This document shows positions 44,847 through 54,928 of a stretch of 64,000 nt of DNA, piece by piece. Below the pieces are notes generated by a model. The model did not search any database and was not told the DNA's origin. It saw only the letters and a program-made list of their open reading frames with translations. The stretch spans positions 141,487-205,486 of the forward strand of contig NMRB01000628.1 in the NCBI GenBank assembly GCA_002633025.1. The letters run 5' to 3'. Numbering within the stretch: position 1 is the stretch's first letter; every line of letters begins with the position of its first letter. This DNA is from Notospermus geniculatus (lineage: Eukaryota; Nemertea; Pilidiophora; Heteronemertea; Lineidae). The position numbers and the translations under genes are program-made.

Positions 44847-45155
44847 AATTGGTCCAGATCGGCAGTTCAAAAGGACATATTTGGGAAAATGTACTCTAAT
44901 GTTTCAAAGGTTTGGACTTGTGATAATTTGACACGAGAGAAACTAGATGGGAATACGTGCAGGATGTGCGGGAGAACATTTACATATAAAAGTGATCTCC
45001 GTCGTCATATGAGGATTCATACAGGAGAGAAACCATTCATGTGTACATACTGCAAGAAGACATTCAGTCGCTCTGATGCCCTCAATTCCCATCTCGGCTT
45101 CATTCATAAGGTCTTCGTTCAGAGAGTGAGAGTAACTGATGCTGACTTAGTCTGA
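44847..45155 (+). CDS. terminal exon Z2: two C2H2 fingers
   Basis: Acceptor ACTTTTGCAG|AATTGG, phase 0, stop at 45153. About 45 residues precede fingers CRMC (Y/S/D/R) and CTYC (R/D/A/S), linked by TGEKPF. Its 3' part was duplicated as Z5. Confidence 0.8.
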   Translation, partial: NWSRSAVQKDIFGKMYSNVSKVWTCDNLTREKLDGNTCRMCGRTFTYKSDLRRHMRIHTGEKPFMCTYCKKTFSRSDALNSHLGFIHKVFVQRVRVTDADLV

Positions 45156-45897
45156 TCTTATCATAATGGCATCCTGGTACTTACTGTCTTTATGTCTTTC
45201 CTGCCTTTAGTGACATCATGGATCTTTACTGGTTGGGGTAAAAACAAATCTGCCTTCGAAAGATCTGACTTTAACTTTTAAGTGGAAGTTGAGCTCAATG
45301 CATTCTAAACTAGCATCTTCATAAAGGAAGTTAAGTTTTATGTTATTGTCATGGTCAAAATGATTACTGCTTACTTTTTGCATTTGAAGTAGAATGTATT
45401 GTTGTACTACCGGTATTGTAAAGTCTGACATGAAGTGATAATTTGTAGAGAGATTTGGTCTAATTCAATGAATATGTTATACATGTATTATCTTCATTTT
45501 TTGTGTCTGATTCATTCCCGTCAAATTCATGTTCTTGACCTGCTCCTATGATGCACCTCATTCATATTCATTGACTGTTGTCGACTGGTTATTTCCTTCA
45601 GAAGGAATACGGAGGTGACAGTTGTGGGGTGTTGACTGAAAATACTATCGTGAATTTTAAAAAGTCCATTCGAAGTGTGAATTGAATTCGTGTTGCATCC
45701 GCATGGCCATGAGGATTCTTCTGATGATTTGACATGCAGACTGTTGTTGATTTGAAATTGCCTCTTCCTCAGATCCCACTCGTACTGCTCATAAGGCTTA
45801 CCAGGTACCTCCGATTGCTTGATCGAGTACCTGGCCTTGTTGCCTTCCTCTCCAATTTCATATCCACTTACATCGACATCCCATTGTTTCTTTGCAG

Positions 45898-46239
45898 AAT
45901 ATATTTGTGTGTTCTATGTGCAAAACTGGATGGGCGACACTGGAGTCCCTAAACGTTCACTTGCGAAAAGTGCATGAAGCCCGTTCGAAACCAGTCGTAC
46001 AGTGTCCAGAATGTGGAAAAACCTTCGCCGCTCAACGTAATCTGCGCAGGCACTTGCTCTTGCACTCGGGAGAAAAACCTTTTGTGTGTCCGCTATGTGG
46101 GAAGGCATACACCAGACAAGATTACTGCCGTAATCATATGTTGATGACACATACTGATTTTCAACCTGAAGCTCTTATGGAAATGGTGGAATCCTCCATA
46201 GGTTCTAAAGAAGCAGCCCCTCTTCAGGATCAGTGTTGA
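45898..46239 (+). CDS. terminal exon Z3: three C2H2 fingers
   Basis: Acceptor TTTCTTTGCAG|AATATA, phase 0, stop at 46237. Fingers CSMC (T/E/S/V, Trp in place of Phe), CPEC (A/R/N/R) and CPLC (R/D/Y/N), followed by a tail of about 30 residues. Near-identical copy at Z6. Confidence 0.8.
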   Translation, partial: NIFVCSMCKTGWATLESLNVHLRKVHEARSKPVVQCPECGKTFAAQRNLRRHLLLHSGEKPFVCPLCGKAYTRQDYCRNHMLMTHTDFQPEALMEMVESSIGSKEAAPLQDQC

Positions 46240-46502
46240 TGCATGCTCAGCGATTCATTATCTTTATTGTGATGTTGAAGGTTTAATATATAGATCTATC
46301 TGTGGGATGTGTTTGGATAGTCTTGGTACTCTTTAGGTTGTTTCCAGTTTCTTGCTTAAGAGTAAGACGCTGCAGCCATGAAGTTGTACAACTTACCTCC
46401 AACTATTTGATATACCAGTACACCAGTTGATGCTGCATGCAGATGTTTGCCAAAAAGAATGAATACCATCTATTCTAATACTGAAATTGCCTATCTTTGC
46501 AG

Positions 46503-46760
46503 ACACATGCTTGGCACTGTTATTCCGAAGCATTGGTTGCAAAGATTCAGTTGGATTATGACAACAAGAAAACTGCTCATGAGAAGGCTACGCAGTGCTC
46601 AGTGTGTGGGAAAACTTTTGCCCGAAATCGCAATCTTAGGCGACATTTCTATATTCACACTGGAGAGAGACCGTTTAGGTGTGAACGTTGTGGAAAGTCA
46701 TTCAGTCGCAAAGACCTCTTTCGGAGTCATATGTTGATGATGCATAATGAGTGCCCGTGA
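46503..46760 (+). CDS. terminal exon Z4: two C2H2 fingers
   Basis: Acceptor CTATCTTTGCAG|ACACAT, phase 0, stop at 46758. Fingers CSVC (R/R/N/R) and CERC (R/D/L/S) with a TGERPF linker. A poly(A)-like AATAAA lies near 46921. Near-identical copy at Z7. Confidence 0.8.
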   Translation, partial: THAWHCYSEALVAKIQLDYDNKKTAHEKATQCSVCGKTFARNRNLRRHFYIHTGERPFRCERCGKSFSRKDLFRSHMLMMHNECP

Positions 46761-47088
46761 ATCAGAGGAATGTAGTTTCAAAGGAATGTAAGCCTACCTC
46801 CTGGATTTTGACTTGGTTGTGCAAATCGCAGCCATTTCAGGTTTTGTACTGTGATTGTGGACTTCTTCAGATTAACCTTGGAGCAATTGTAGTCCATTGT
46901 GGGGGTGGCTCAGAAGTGCATAATAAAAGCTCACCCACTGACTTGAATTTCATGTGAATAATTCTCTTTGATCATCAGAACTTATCAATATTCACAGGGG
47001 GAGATTACCGAGGAGGGCTCTGATATTCATGATTTTGTCCTGATCGTGTTAAAACGTAGCATCTTTGTCAGAACGTTTTGTCAGAATG

Positions 47089-47352
47089 TACTCTAATGTT
47101 TCAAAGGTTTGGACTTGTGATAATTTGTCACGAGAGAAACTAGATGGGAATACGTGCAGGATGTGCGGGAGAACATTTACATATAAAAGTGATCTCCGTC
47201 GTCATATGAGGATTCATACGGGAGAGAAACCATTCATGTGTACATACTGCAAGAAGACATTCAGTCGCTCGGACGCCCTCAATTCCCATCTCGGCTTCAT
47301 TCACAAGGTCTTCGTTCAGAGAATGAGAGTAACTGATGCTGACTTAGTCTGA
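47089..47352 (+). pseudogene. Z5: acceptor-less copy of Z2 (two fingers)
   Basis: The finger-coding part is nearly identical to Z2, but the duplication started inside the exon, so the original acceptor and first 13 or so codons are missing. The AG created at the junction (TTTTGTCAG|AATGTACTC) would read AAT GTA CTC TAA in phase 0 and stop at once. It is probably not used, unless by an out-of-phase exon. Confidence 0.7.
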
Positions 47353-47664
47353 TCTTATCATAATGGCATCCTGGTACTTACTGTCTTCATGTCTTTCCTG
47401 CCTTTAGTGACATCATGGATCTTTACTGGTTGGGGTAAAAACAAATCTGCCTTCGAAAGATCTGACTGTAACTTTTAAGTGGAAGTTGAGCTCAATGCAT
47501 TCTAAACTAGCATCTTCATAAAGGAAGTTAAGTTTTATGTTATTGTCATGGTCAAAATGATTACTGCTTACTTTTTGCATTTGAAGTAGAATGTATTGTT
47601 GTAAAGTCTGACATGAAGTGATAATTTGTAGAGAGATTTGGTCTAATTCAATGAATATGTTATA

Positions 47665-47842
47665 CAGTGGAACCTCCCTTAACGGACACCTCTGCCAGGA
47701 GGACACCTCTCTATTAAGCACACCAAATTTCAGTCCCAAACTGACCATTTCTATTCATTTTGACCTCTGTAATCAGGACACCTCTCAATTAAGGACAGCA
47801 TTTGTCAGTCCCAGAGGTGTCCTTAATAGAGAGGTTCCACTG
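47665..47842. mobile_element. MITE with CAGTGGAACCTC termini and TA target
   Basis: Inverted ends CAGTGGAACCTC/GAGGTTCCACTG flanked by TA (47663-47664, 47843-47844). The parallel site in the first tandem unit (about 45475-45485) lacks it, giving a paralogous empty site. Termini and TA target fit pogo/Tigger or Tc1/mariner-type MITEs. Confidence 0.85.
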
Positions 47843-48260
47843 TATATGTATTATCTTCATTTTTTGTGTCTGATTCATTCCCGTCAAATTCACGTTCTTG
47901 ACCTGCTCCTATGATGCACTTCATTCATATTCATTGACTGTTGTCGACTGGTTATTTCCTTCAGAAGAAATACGGAGGTGACAGTTGTGGGGTGTTGACT
48001 GAAAATACTATTGTGAAATTTAAAGTCTATCCGAAGTGTGAATTGAATTCATGGTGCATCACCGCATGGCCATGAGGATTCTTCTGATGATTTGACATGC
48101 AGGCTGTTGTTGATTTGAAATTGCCTCTTCCAGTCTTCCTCAGATCTCACTCGTACTGCTCATAAGGCTTACCTCCGATTGCTTGATCGAGTACCTGGCC
48201 TTGTTGCCTTCCTCTCCAATTTCATATCCACTTACATCGACATCCCATTGTTTCTTGCAG

Positions 48261-48602
48261 AATATATTTGTGTGTTCTCTGTGCAAAACTGGATGGGCAA
48301 CACTGGAGTCCCTAAACGTTCACTTGCGAAAAGTGCATGAAGCCCGTTCGAAACCAGTCGTACAGTGTCCAGAATGTGGAAAAACCTTCGCCGCTCAACG
48401 TAATCTGCGCAGGCACTTGCTCTTGCACTCGGGAGAAAAACCTTTTGTGTGTCCGCTATGTGGGAAGGCATACACCAGACAAGATTACTGCCGTAATCAT
48501 ATGTTGATGACACATACTGATTTTCAACCTGAAGCTCTTATGGAAATGGTGGAATCCTCCATAGGTTCTAAAGAAGCAGCCCCTCTTCAGGATCAGTGTT
48601 GA
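48261..48602 (+). CDS. terminal exon Z6: copy of Z3
   Basis: Acceptor TTTCTTGCAG|AATATA, phase 0, stop at 48600. It differs from Z3 by one residue in the first finger (CSLC for CSMC). All finger helices are unchanged, so it would be a redundant isoform. Confidence 0.75.
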   Translation, partial: NIFVCSLCKTGWATLESLNVHLRKVHEARSKPVVQCPECGKTFAAQRNLRRHLLLHSGEKPFVCPLCGKAYTRQDYCRNHMLMTHTDFQPEALMEMVESSIGSKEAAPLQDQC

Positions 48603-48839
48603 TGCATGCTCAGCGATTCATTATCTTTATTGTGATGTTGAAGGTTTTATATATCTGTGGGATGTGTTTGGATATTCTTGGTACTCTTTAGGTTGTTTCC
48701 AGTTTCTTAAGAGTAAGAAGTTGTACAGCTTACCTCCAACTATTTGATATACCAGTACACCAGTTGATGCTGCATGCAGATGTTTGCCAAAAACAATGAA
48801 TACCATCTATTCTAATACTGAAATTGCCTATCTTTGCAG

Positions 48840-49097
48840 ACACATGCTTGGCACTGTTCTTCCGGAGCATTGGTTGCAAAGATTCAGTTCGACTATGACA
48901 ACAAGAAAACTGCTCATGAGAAGGCTACGCAGTGCTCAGTGTGTGGGAAAACTTTTGCCCGAAATCACAATCTTAGGCGACATTTCTATATTCACACTGG
49001 AGAGAGACCGTTTAGGTGTGAACGTTGCGGAAAGTCATTCAGTCGCAAAGACCTCTTACGGAGTCATATGTTGATGATTCATAATGAGTGCCCGTGA
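48840..49097 (+). CDS. terminal exon Z7: copy of Z4
   Basis: Acceptor CTATCTTTGCAG|ACACAT, phase 0, stop at 49095. It differs from Z4 at a few residues; helix 1 position 1 is N-H instead of N-R (ARNHNL), so specificity may have begun to drift. Confidence 0.75.
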   Translation, partial: THAWHCSSGALVAKIQFDYDNKKTAHEKATQCSVCGKTFARNHNLRRHFYIHTGERPFRCERCGKSFSRKDLLRSHMLMIHNECP

Positions 49098-49555
49098 ATC
49101 AGAGGAATGTAGTTTCAAAGGAATGTAAGCGTACCTCCTGGATTTTGACTTGGTTGTGCAAAACGCGACCATTTCAGGTTTTGTACTGTGGTTACTTGTG
49201 GACTTCTTCAGATTGTCCTTGGAGCAATTGTAGTCCGTTGTGGGGGTGGCTCAGAAGTGCATAATAAAAGCTCACCCACTGACTTGAATTTCATGTGAAT
49301 AATTCTCTTTGATCATTATTAGAACTTATCAATATTCACAGGGGGAGATTACCTAGGAGGGCCCTGATATTCCTGATTTTGTCCTGATCGTGTTTTAAAA
49401 CGTAGCATCTTTGTCAGAACGTTTTATTGGCATGCTGTTCATGTTCAAACCAACAACTGAACATACTCACCTGAATCCAAGATTTAAAAGCGCGACTGAT
49501 TCCCCTTCTTTCTATTGCAGACTTGGTCCCCTGGTGACGCACCACAGAGACCCAG

Positions 49556-49852
49556 TACTGCTCTTCGTGTAAACGGCAATTTCCATCTCGGAGTATGCTG
49601 TTGATTCACACGAGTACATGTGTACGCAATGTAAAGGGGCGAAGTCCTTCACCCCTCCTTCGACCACACAAGTGTTCCATTTGTGGCCAAACTTATATGA
49701 AGAAGCATCACTTAGCTAGACACATGAAACAACATACAGGGGAAGATATCAGTGTGTGTCAATTCTGTAAGAAGGTTTTCAGTCGGACGGATTCACTGAA
49801 GAGACATCTGTTTGTTGTGCATCCCGAACTTGTGCAAAATAGTGCAAAGTGA
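49556..49852 (+). CDS. terminal exon Z8: three fingers, doubtful acceptor
   Basis: From codon TAC at 49556 the frame gives a C2HC-type finger (CSSC...H...C), then CSIC (K/H/H/R) and CQFC (R/D/S/R), stop at 49850. The strong acceptor at 49520 (TTCTATTGCAG) leads in phase 0 out of the finger frame to a stop at about 49606. Only a poor AG at 49554-49555 keeps phase 0. Either that site is used or a frameshift is inactivating the exon. Confidence 0.5.
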   Translation, partial: YCSSCKRQFPSRSMLLIHTSTCVRNVKGRSPSPLLRPHKCSICGQTYMKKHHLARHMKQHTGEDISVCQFCKKVFSRTDSLKRHLFVVHPELVQNSAK

Positions 49853-50225
49853 TTCTGTTTTTGTATTTCTGGATCAGGAAATACTGTGGATTACCCCAAG
49901 TTGTTTACCTTGTCCTGATTTTGGCACCATGATCCATAAAAGAACATGCGAGGTTGCCTGTTGCTATACAATGCCATATTGGTCGGATGTGTTCTTTGTC
50001 CAAATTTTGATTCTTATGAGGATTGCTGTGGGGTCAATTCCACTGTTTTGATGTTGAGAGATCAGGTGATCTCATCCTTCAAGCATTGTAAGAGATTTGT
50101 GGATACATGTAATTACACTAATATATTGATATTTATAGTTGCACCACGATTTTAGTGTTTAATCATGATCAGCATCCAGGGTAAGCCTGTAGTTTGAACT
50201 CAAACGGCAATTTCCATCTCGGAGT

Positions 50226-50483
50226 ATGCTGTTGATTCACACGAGTACATGTGTACGCAATGTAAAGGGGCAAAGTCCTTCACCCCTCCTTCGACCACAC
50301 AAGTGTTCCATTTGTGGCCAAACTTATATGAAGAAGCATCACTTAGCTAGACACATGAAACAACATACGGGGGAAGATATCAGCGTGTGTCAATTCTGTA
50401 AGAAGGTTTTCAGTCGGACGGATTCACTGAAGAGACATCTGTTTGTTGTGCATCCCGAACTTGTGCAAAATAGCACAAAGTGA
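50226..50483 (+). pseudogene. Z9: acceptor-less copy of Z8
   Basis: The tandem unit 49571-50201 recurs at 50202-50831. The copy starts inside the exon (AAACGGCAATTTCC), so the acceptor and the first cysteines are lost; the last two fingers remain open. Probably unused. Confidence 0.7.
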
Positions 50484-51128
50484 TTCTGTTTTCATATTCC
50501 TGGATCAGGAAATACTGTGGATTACCCCAGTTGTTTACCTTGTCCTGATTTTGGCACCATGATCCATAAAAGAACATGCGAGGTTGCCTGTTGCTATAGG
50601 CCTACAATGCCATATTTGTCGGATGTGTTCTTTGTCCAAATTTTGATTCTTATGAGGATTGCTGTGGGGTCAGTTTTGCTGTTTTGATGTCGAGAGATCA
50701 GGTGATCTCATCCTTCAAGCATTGTAAGAGATTTGTGGATAATTACACTAATATATTGATATTTATAGTTGCACCACGATTTTAGTGTTTAATCATGATC
50801 AGCATCCAGGGTAAGCCTGTAGTTTGAACTCATCGCCATACGCAGACCCACACAAATGTTTGTGGGAACTTAGCTGTGCGACTGACGAAAACCAGCGTGA
50901 GCTCAGCATGATGTTCTGATGCTTTTAGTTGTCTTTTATGCAAATGTAAACTGCTACCATTAAATAAACATTGAGAGAGTTTTAATGCTTGTTTCATTTT
51001 GTCATAGTTTGCTGATGATCACCCAAGCTTTAGAAAGACAGCACAAACACAGCATCAGTTGCACATACCAGTTACGTGTCCATTTTCCCACCAAACTGAA
51101 GTACCGGTATGTGCATTTCTGCTTGCAG

Positions 51129-51404
51129 GGTCTGCTCCGCAAGGGAAAGTCCAAGATCCATGAATGTGGGTACTGCCACCGGACCTGGTCCTCCCAAGCA
51201 CAGTTACTTCGCCATTTACGAACTCACACAGGAGAAAGACCATTTGCTTGCCCAGTCTGTGATAAAACTTTCACTCAAAAAGTACATTTGCAAAGACATG
51301 TCAGCAAACATGAGGGGTATCAGCCGTTTGTTTGTTCTGAATGTGGCAAGCTCTTCTACCGGGCAGATTATTTGGAGACTCATCAAAAGAGGGTGCATAG
51401 GTAA
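51129..51404 (+). CDS. terminal exon Z10: three C2H2 fingers
   Basis: Acceptor TTCTGCTTGCAG|GGTCTG, phase 0, stop at 51402. Fingers CGYC (S/A/Q/R, Trp for Phe), CPVC (Q/V/H/R) and CSEC (R/D/Y/T). Close to Z11 in layout (Trp in finger 1, Tyr at +3 in finger 3), so the two probably share an origin. Confidence 0.8.
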   Translation, partial: GLLRKGKSKIHECGYCHRTWSSQAQLLRHLRTHTGERPFACPVCDKTFTQKVHLQRHVSKHEGYQPFVCSECGKLFYRADYLETHQKRVHR

Positions 51405-51879
51405 TGTGGCGGTGTGGGCGGCAAAGATGTGGAGATGATTCTTGTCAAAATATCCACCTTTCTAGTACCAGTAATACGTGTGTTTGGATCTCGAGACAGC
51501 AGCATGAGGCTAAGTCCACTGGATCGCTTTCGTATTCAGTTGGGAGTTGCAATCAGATTCTGAATGTAACATTGCTTCTTTTTCCCTGTTGTTTTAATTA
51601 ATATACCAAGGAGCTTTTCTGAATCAATTTCCCTGTCTGTCACTTGTCATTTTCCAACTCCATACTCTAATAAAAGTACAGACATGTATAGCTGCATGAA
51701 GGCCTTTGATCACATACCCCTCGGCTGCAGTTCATTCCTTTCATTGCTGGGCATCCTGGGCTCTCAGGAAAACCGTGAATTCAAGATCCCTGGACAAAAT
51801 CTGTGTTTTATTTTGTTTCATTTGAAAAACTAGCTGGTGTTGATGGCTTGTAAAACTTGGCACCATTTTATTCTTACAG

Positions 51880-52188
51880 ATTGTAATGGCACTGGTCAAA
51901 ACCCCCACCAAATTTGTCTGCAAGTTCTGCCGCCGGATGTGGTCATCAAGTCGTCAGTTACAACATCATTTGAGGACCCATACAGGGGAGCGGCCTTATA
52001 AATGTAGCCACTGTGCCCTTACGTTCTCTCAGGAGGTCAATTTGGAAAGGCATGTTCGTAAACACACGGGAGAAAAACCCTATAAATGCCCAATCTGTGG
52101 GAAGGCTTTCAGTCGAACCGACTACCTTAAATACCATAGGATAAAGTACCATCTGGCAAGTGACGGTCAGGGCAATGCCCTCAGTTGA
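51880..52188 (+). CDS. terminal exon Z11: three C2H2 fingers
   Basis: Acceptor TTATTCTTACAG|ATTGTA, phase 0, stop at 52186. Fingers CKFC (S/R/Q/H), CSHC (Q/V/N/R) and CPIC (R/D/Y/Y) with TGERPY and TGEKPY linkers. Confidence 0.8.
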   Translation: MVMALVKTPTKFVCKFCRRMWSSSRQLQHHLRTHTGERPYKCSHCALTFSQEVNLERHVRKHTGEKPYKCPICGKAFSRTDYLKYHRIKYHLASDGQGNALS

Positions 52189-52765
52189 TTACCATTTGTG
52201 AGAAAGATATGGTAAGAACTAAGAGTAGGAAAGACCTAATGGAGAGACACTTCTTTCCATTGAGCTCGGCACATCCGGCTGCCCATGTGGTTTTTAGTGA
52301 CATGACCATCCAATGACAGGACCATTCTTGAATTGCAGAGCTGCTTGTAATATGCTGGTGTAAAGGAGGCTTTTTCTGTTGACTTGGCCTAGAGTGCAGG
52401 TAGTGACACAGTTTCACATCTCACCATTAATGGGCTTACTGAAGTCCTGCTATGTCAAAAACAGCTTACCAGTTCGCCTGAGGTTTTGGTTCATTGAAAT
52501 TGTTGTTTACTTACTCATTGTTATTTTCTTGAAGTAATAATAAAACTGTTGTACATTGCGATTTTCAATTCTGTTCCTAATTATTTGTCCAGTGACATGT
52601 TTGTTTGTCTGCATATTTTGACTCAGTCATGTCTCCACGTTACGTGTTGTTTCCAAAATGTCATGTACTGCAACTGGTATTCAGCTTTCTCTAGAAGTCG
52701 TAATGATTCAGAAAAACAGGCTCTAGGCTTAAGGCTAACAAGGTCGCATCAACTTCTCGTTTCAG

Positions 52766-53074
52766 TTCGTCTTACTCGAGATGGAAACTCCCAACTGCAC
52801 AAAGCGAAGTCGCTCCGTGAAAGTGTATCAGTGCGAATACTGCATGCGGATTTGTGCCTCGAAATCGGCCCTGAGGATCCATACGCGATCTCACACAAAC
52901 GAGCGCCCTCATGTTTGCGACATTTGCCAGATGCGATTTCCAATTTTGAACAGTTTGAATCGGCACAAGCGAATTCACACTGGAGAGAGACCATATAAAT
53001 GTGAACTTTGCGGAATGACATTTGCTCGTCTGGACAAATTGAATTTACATACATCTAGAAGGCATAAAAAGTGA
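52766..53074 (+). CDS. terminal exon Z12: three C2H2 fingers
   Basis: Acceptor CTCGTTTCAG|TTCGTC, phase 0, stop at 53072. A basic start (KRSRSVK) precedes fingers CEYC (S/S/A/I, Cys for Phe), CDIC (I/N/S/R) and CELC (R/D/K/L). It ends RRHKK. Confidence 0.8.
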   Translation, partial: FVLLEMETPNCTKRSRSVKVYQCEYCMRICASKSALRIHTRSHTNERPHVCDICQMRFPILNSLNRHKRIHTGERPYKCELCGMTFARLDKLNLHTSRRHKK

Positions 53075-53623
53075 CCAATCTGACTTCGTTTCTCCCGGTC
53101 AGTCGAAGTTTATCAAACTTAGTTCACCACATTCTTTGAACACATTGATATTCTTGATGTCTGGCTGTTGTGAGGATGACCATATTTTTGGTCTTGATTC
53201 ATTGGAAATCTGGATCACAAAAATAAGTCAGCTATGTGTGGAATAATCAGTGCAAGTTAACAAGTACAATCAGATAGAGTGACTTGGAACATCAATTGTT
53301 CTTGATGACGTGGATGCGAGTCAACAAATTTACCTTGATAGGCTTGGCCAGTCTACAATAGTATCTGTGCCATTGCTTAGAAATAGAAGGCCAGGAAGGT
53401 GGATGAGAATCAAGAGATTGTAGGTCCCATTTACAGCTACCACTTGTTCCATACCATTTTTCAATCATTCAAGAAGGCTTGCTGTTATTTTCAGGCAAAT
53501 TGATGAGGACTTTGATCAAGTTTTTTTGGGGGGTCGTAATTTCCCAAAGGTTCTGTGACAGTCGACCAGAGGAACTTGCAGTCGTGGCATAATGAGTAAT
53601 TCCGTGTTTTTGTCTTCTTGCAG
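53075..53623. other. spacer between terminal exons
   Basis: 3' UTR of Z12 and upstream region of Z13; no further finger motif in any frame. Confidence 0.5.
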
Positions 53624-53866
53624 TTCCGTGGCCTGCTTGGTGCGGATTTACAAAGACTTGTGGCCTCTGCAGTTGGTGTCAGGTGTCGTTTCTGTAATAA
53701 GTACTTCAGTCCAGGCCAAAAGTATGACTTGAAGAAACATGAGCGAATTCATACGGGAGAAAAACCATATTCTTGTGAAACATGTGGTCGGCGTTTCAGT
53801 GACTCTTCAGCGAAGGCTAGGCACAGACGAACACACTTGCGTGAGAAAAATCCACACAGGAATTAG
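53624..53866 (+). CDS. terminal exon Z13: two fingers, first one atypical
   Basis: Acceptor CTTCTTGCAG|TTCCGT, phase 0, stop at 53864. Finger 1 ([19 protein letters not shown]) has two extra residues between Phe and Leu. Finger 2 is CETC (D/S/S/R, Ala at the usual Leu). It has the most unusual spacing in the array. Confidence 0.75.
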   Translation, partial: FRGLLGADLQRLVASAVGVRCRFCNKYFSPGQKYDLKKHERIHTGEKPYSCETCGRRFSDSSAKARHRRTHLREKNPHRN

Positions 53867-54667
53867 TTGTAAATATTCGATTAAAAGTGCTGGATATGCA
53901 CTGACAGACACGAAAGTTCTTAGTTTGGGAAGGTGGCCGTGGCGGCATCTTGTGGTATTAATTTTCCTCTGCGATTTACCAGTTTCTTCTCCGCTGATCA
54001 CCATGTCAGTCTTATAGGTGTCCTACTCTGTGGATCATGTTCAGTTGCTGTTGCAAACGCTTGTGTTAGTTTTACCCAGCTGTATTTTAAAGTCCCCTGC
54101 TTGGAGATAAATAAGGATTACTACTGGACCGTTGCCCTCATATTGTCCGCTGTAGAGTTGTCATGCATGTGTAGTGGTAGAGGGACCACAAGGGCTTTTT
54201 ACTTGTAGACCTACCTGTATGCCAATAGACGATTCTCAAACTGCCGCAAATGAGAAAGATCTGTGCACTTCCACTGAAATCGCAACCACAAAAATGAAAC
54301 CAAATGAAACCAAAAATAGATAAGCTCGCTTATCTATTTTTGATGAAACCCACGACAGTGACTTCGACAACATTGCGTCAGAGTCGACCATTGCTGAATC
54401 ATGGATTGCGTCACGTCAGCTGGTTTCAGATTGAAGTTGTGGTTCCAATTTCGGCTGAAGTGTGCAGATCTGCGAATTCGATAACATCTATACCTCACCG
54501 GTCGTACAACCTGTCATCAGCCATGTGGTATACACTGTGTAAAGATTCGGCCAGATGTAAGGAGGGCAAAGGTCCAGTAATATTTTATGGTCTGTTTTCT
54601 AGAATTTTGCCACCACACATTCACAGAAATAAAAATTTATTTGGTTTCCAACTTTTTTTACTTGCAG

Positions 54668-54928
54668 TTGAATGAGAGCATTCGACATTGGATTCAGGCA
54701 GAAAAAGTTGGAAATGAAACAGACGGATTTCAAATCAATCGCTTCTCGTGTCAGTACTGTGGAAAAAAGTTCTATCGCAAAGGCAATTACATAACTCATG
54801 TCCGCGTGCATACAGGGGAGATGCCGTTCGCTTGTAAATTCTGCAACAGGAAGTTTAATGACAAGTCAAATCTCAATAAACATATGAAGCGTCATCTTGT
54901 GGCTAGGATGGTGTATCCTAACAGATAG
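54668..54928 (+). CDS. terminal exon Z14: two C2H2 fingers
   Basis: Acceptor TTTACTTGCAG|TTGAATGAG, phase 0, stop at 54926. It begins LNESIRHWIQAEKVGNET. Fingers CQYC (R/G/N/T) and CKFC (D/S/N/K) with a TGEMPF linker. Paralogous to Z15. Confidence 0.8.
   Translation: MNESIRHWIQAEKVGNETDGFQINRFSCQYCGKKFYRKGNYITHVRVHTGEMPFACKFCNRKFNDKSNLNKHMKRHLVARMVYPNR

Larger units (their letters stand above)
44888..47084. repeat. first unit of a 2.2-kb tandem duplication
   Basis: The unit runs from inside Z2 through Z3 and Z4 and recurs at 47085-49425 with a few percent divergence. The second unit carries an extra MITE. The junction at 47084/47085 joins GAACGTTTTGTCAG to AATGTACTC. Confidence 0.85.
47085..49425. 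repeat. second unit of the 2.2-kb tandem duplication
   Basis: It contains Z5 (partial), Z6 and Z7. Differences from unit 1 include a 178-bp MITE at 47665 and several short indels, which allow insertions to be polarised. Confidence 0.85.

Noticed and set aside
47661-47850. TACATGTA at 45478 as the excision footprint of the 47665 MITE
   Set aside because: Unit 2 keeps TATATGTA to the right of the MITE, so a plain insertion next to a pre-existing TACATGTA plus one substitution explains both copies with fewer steps.
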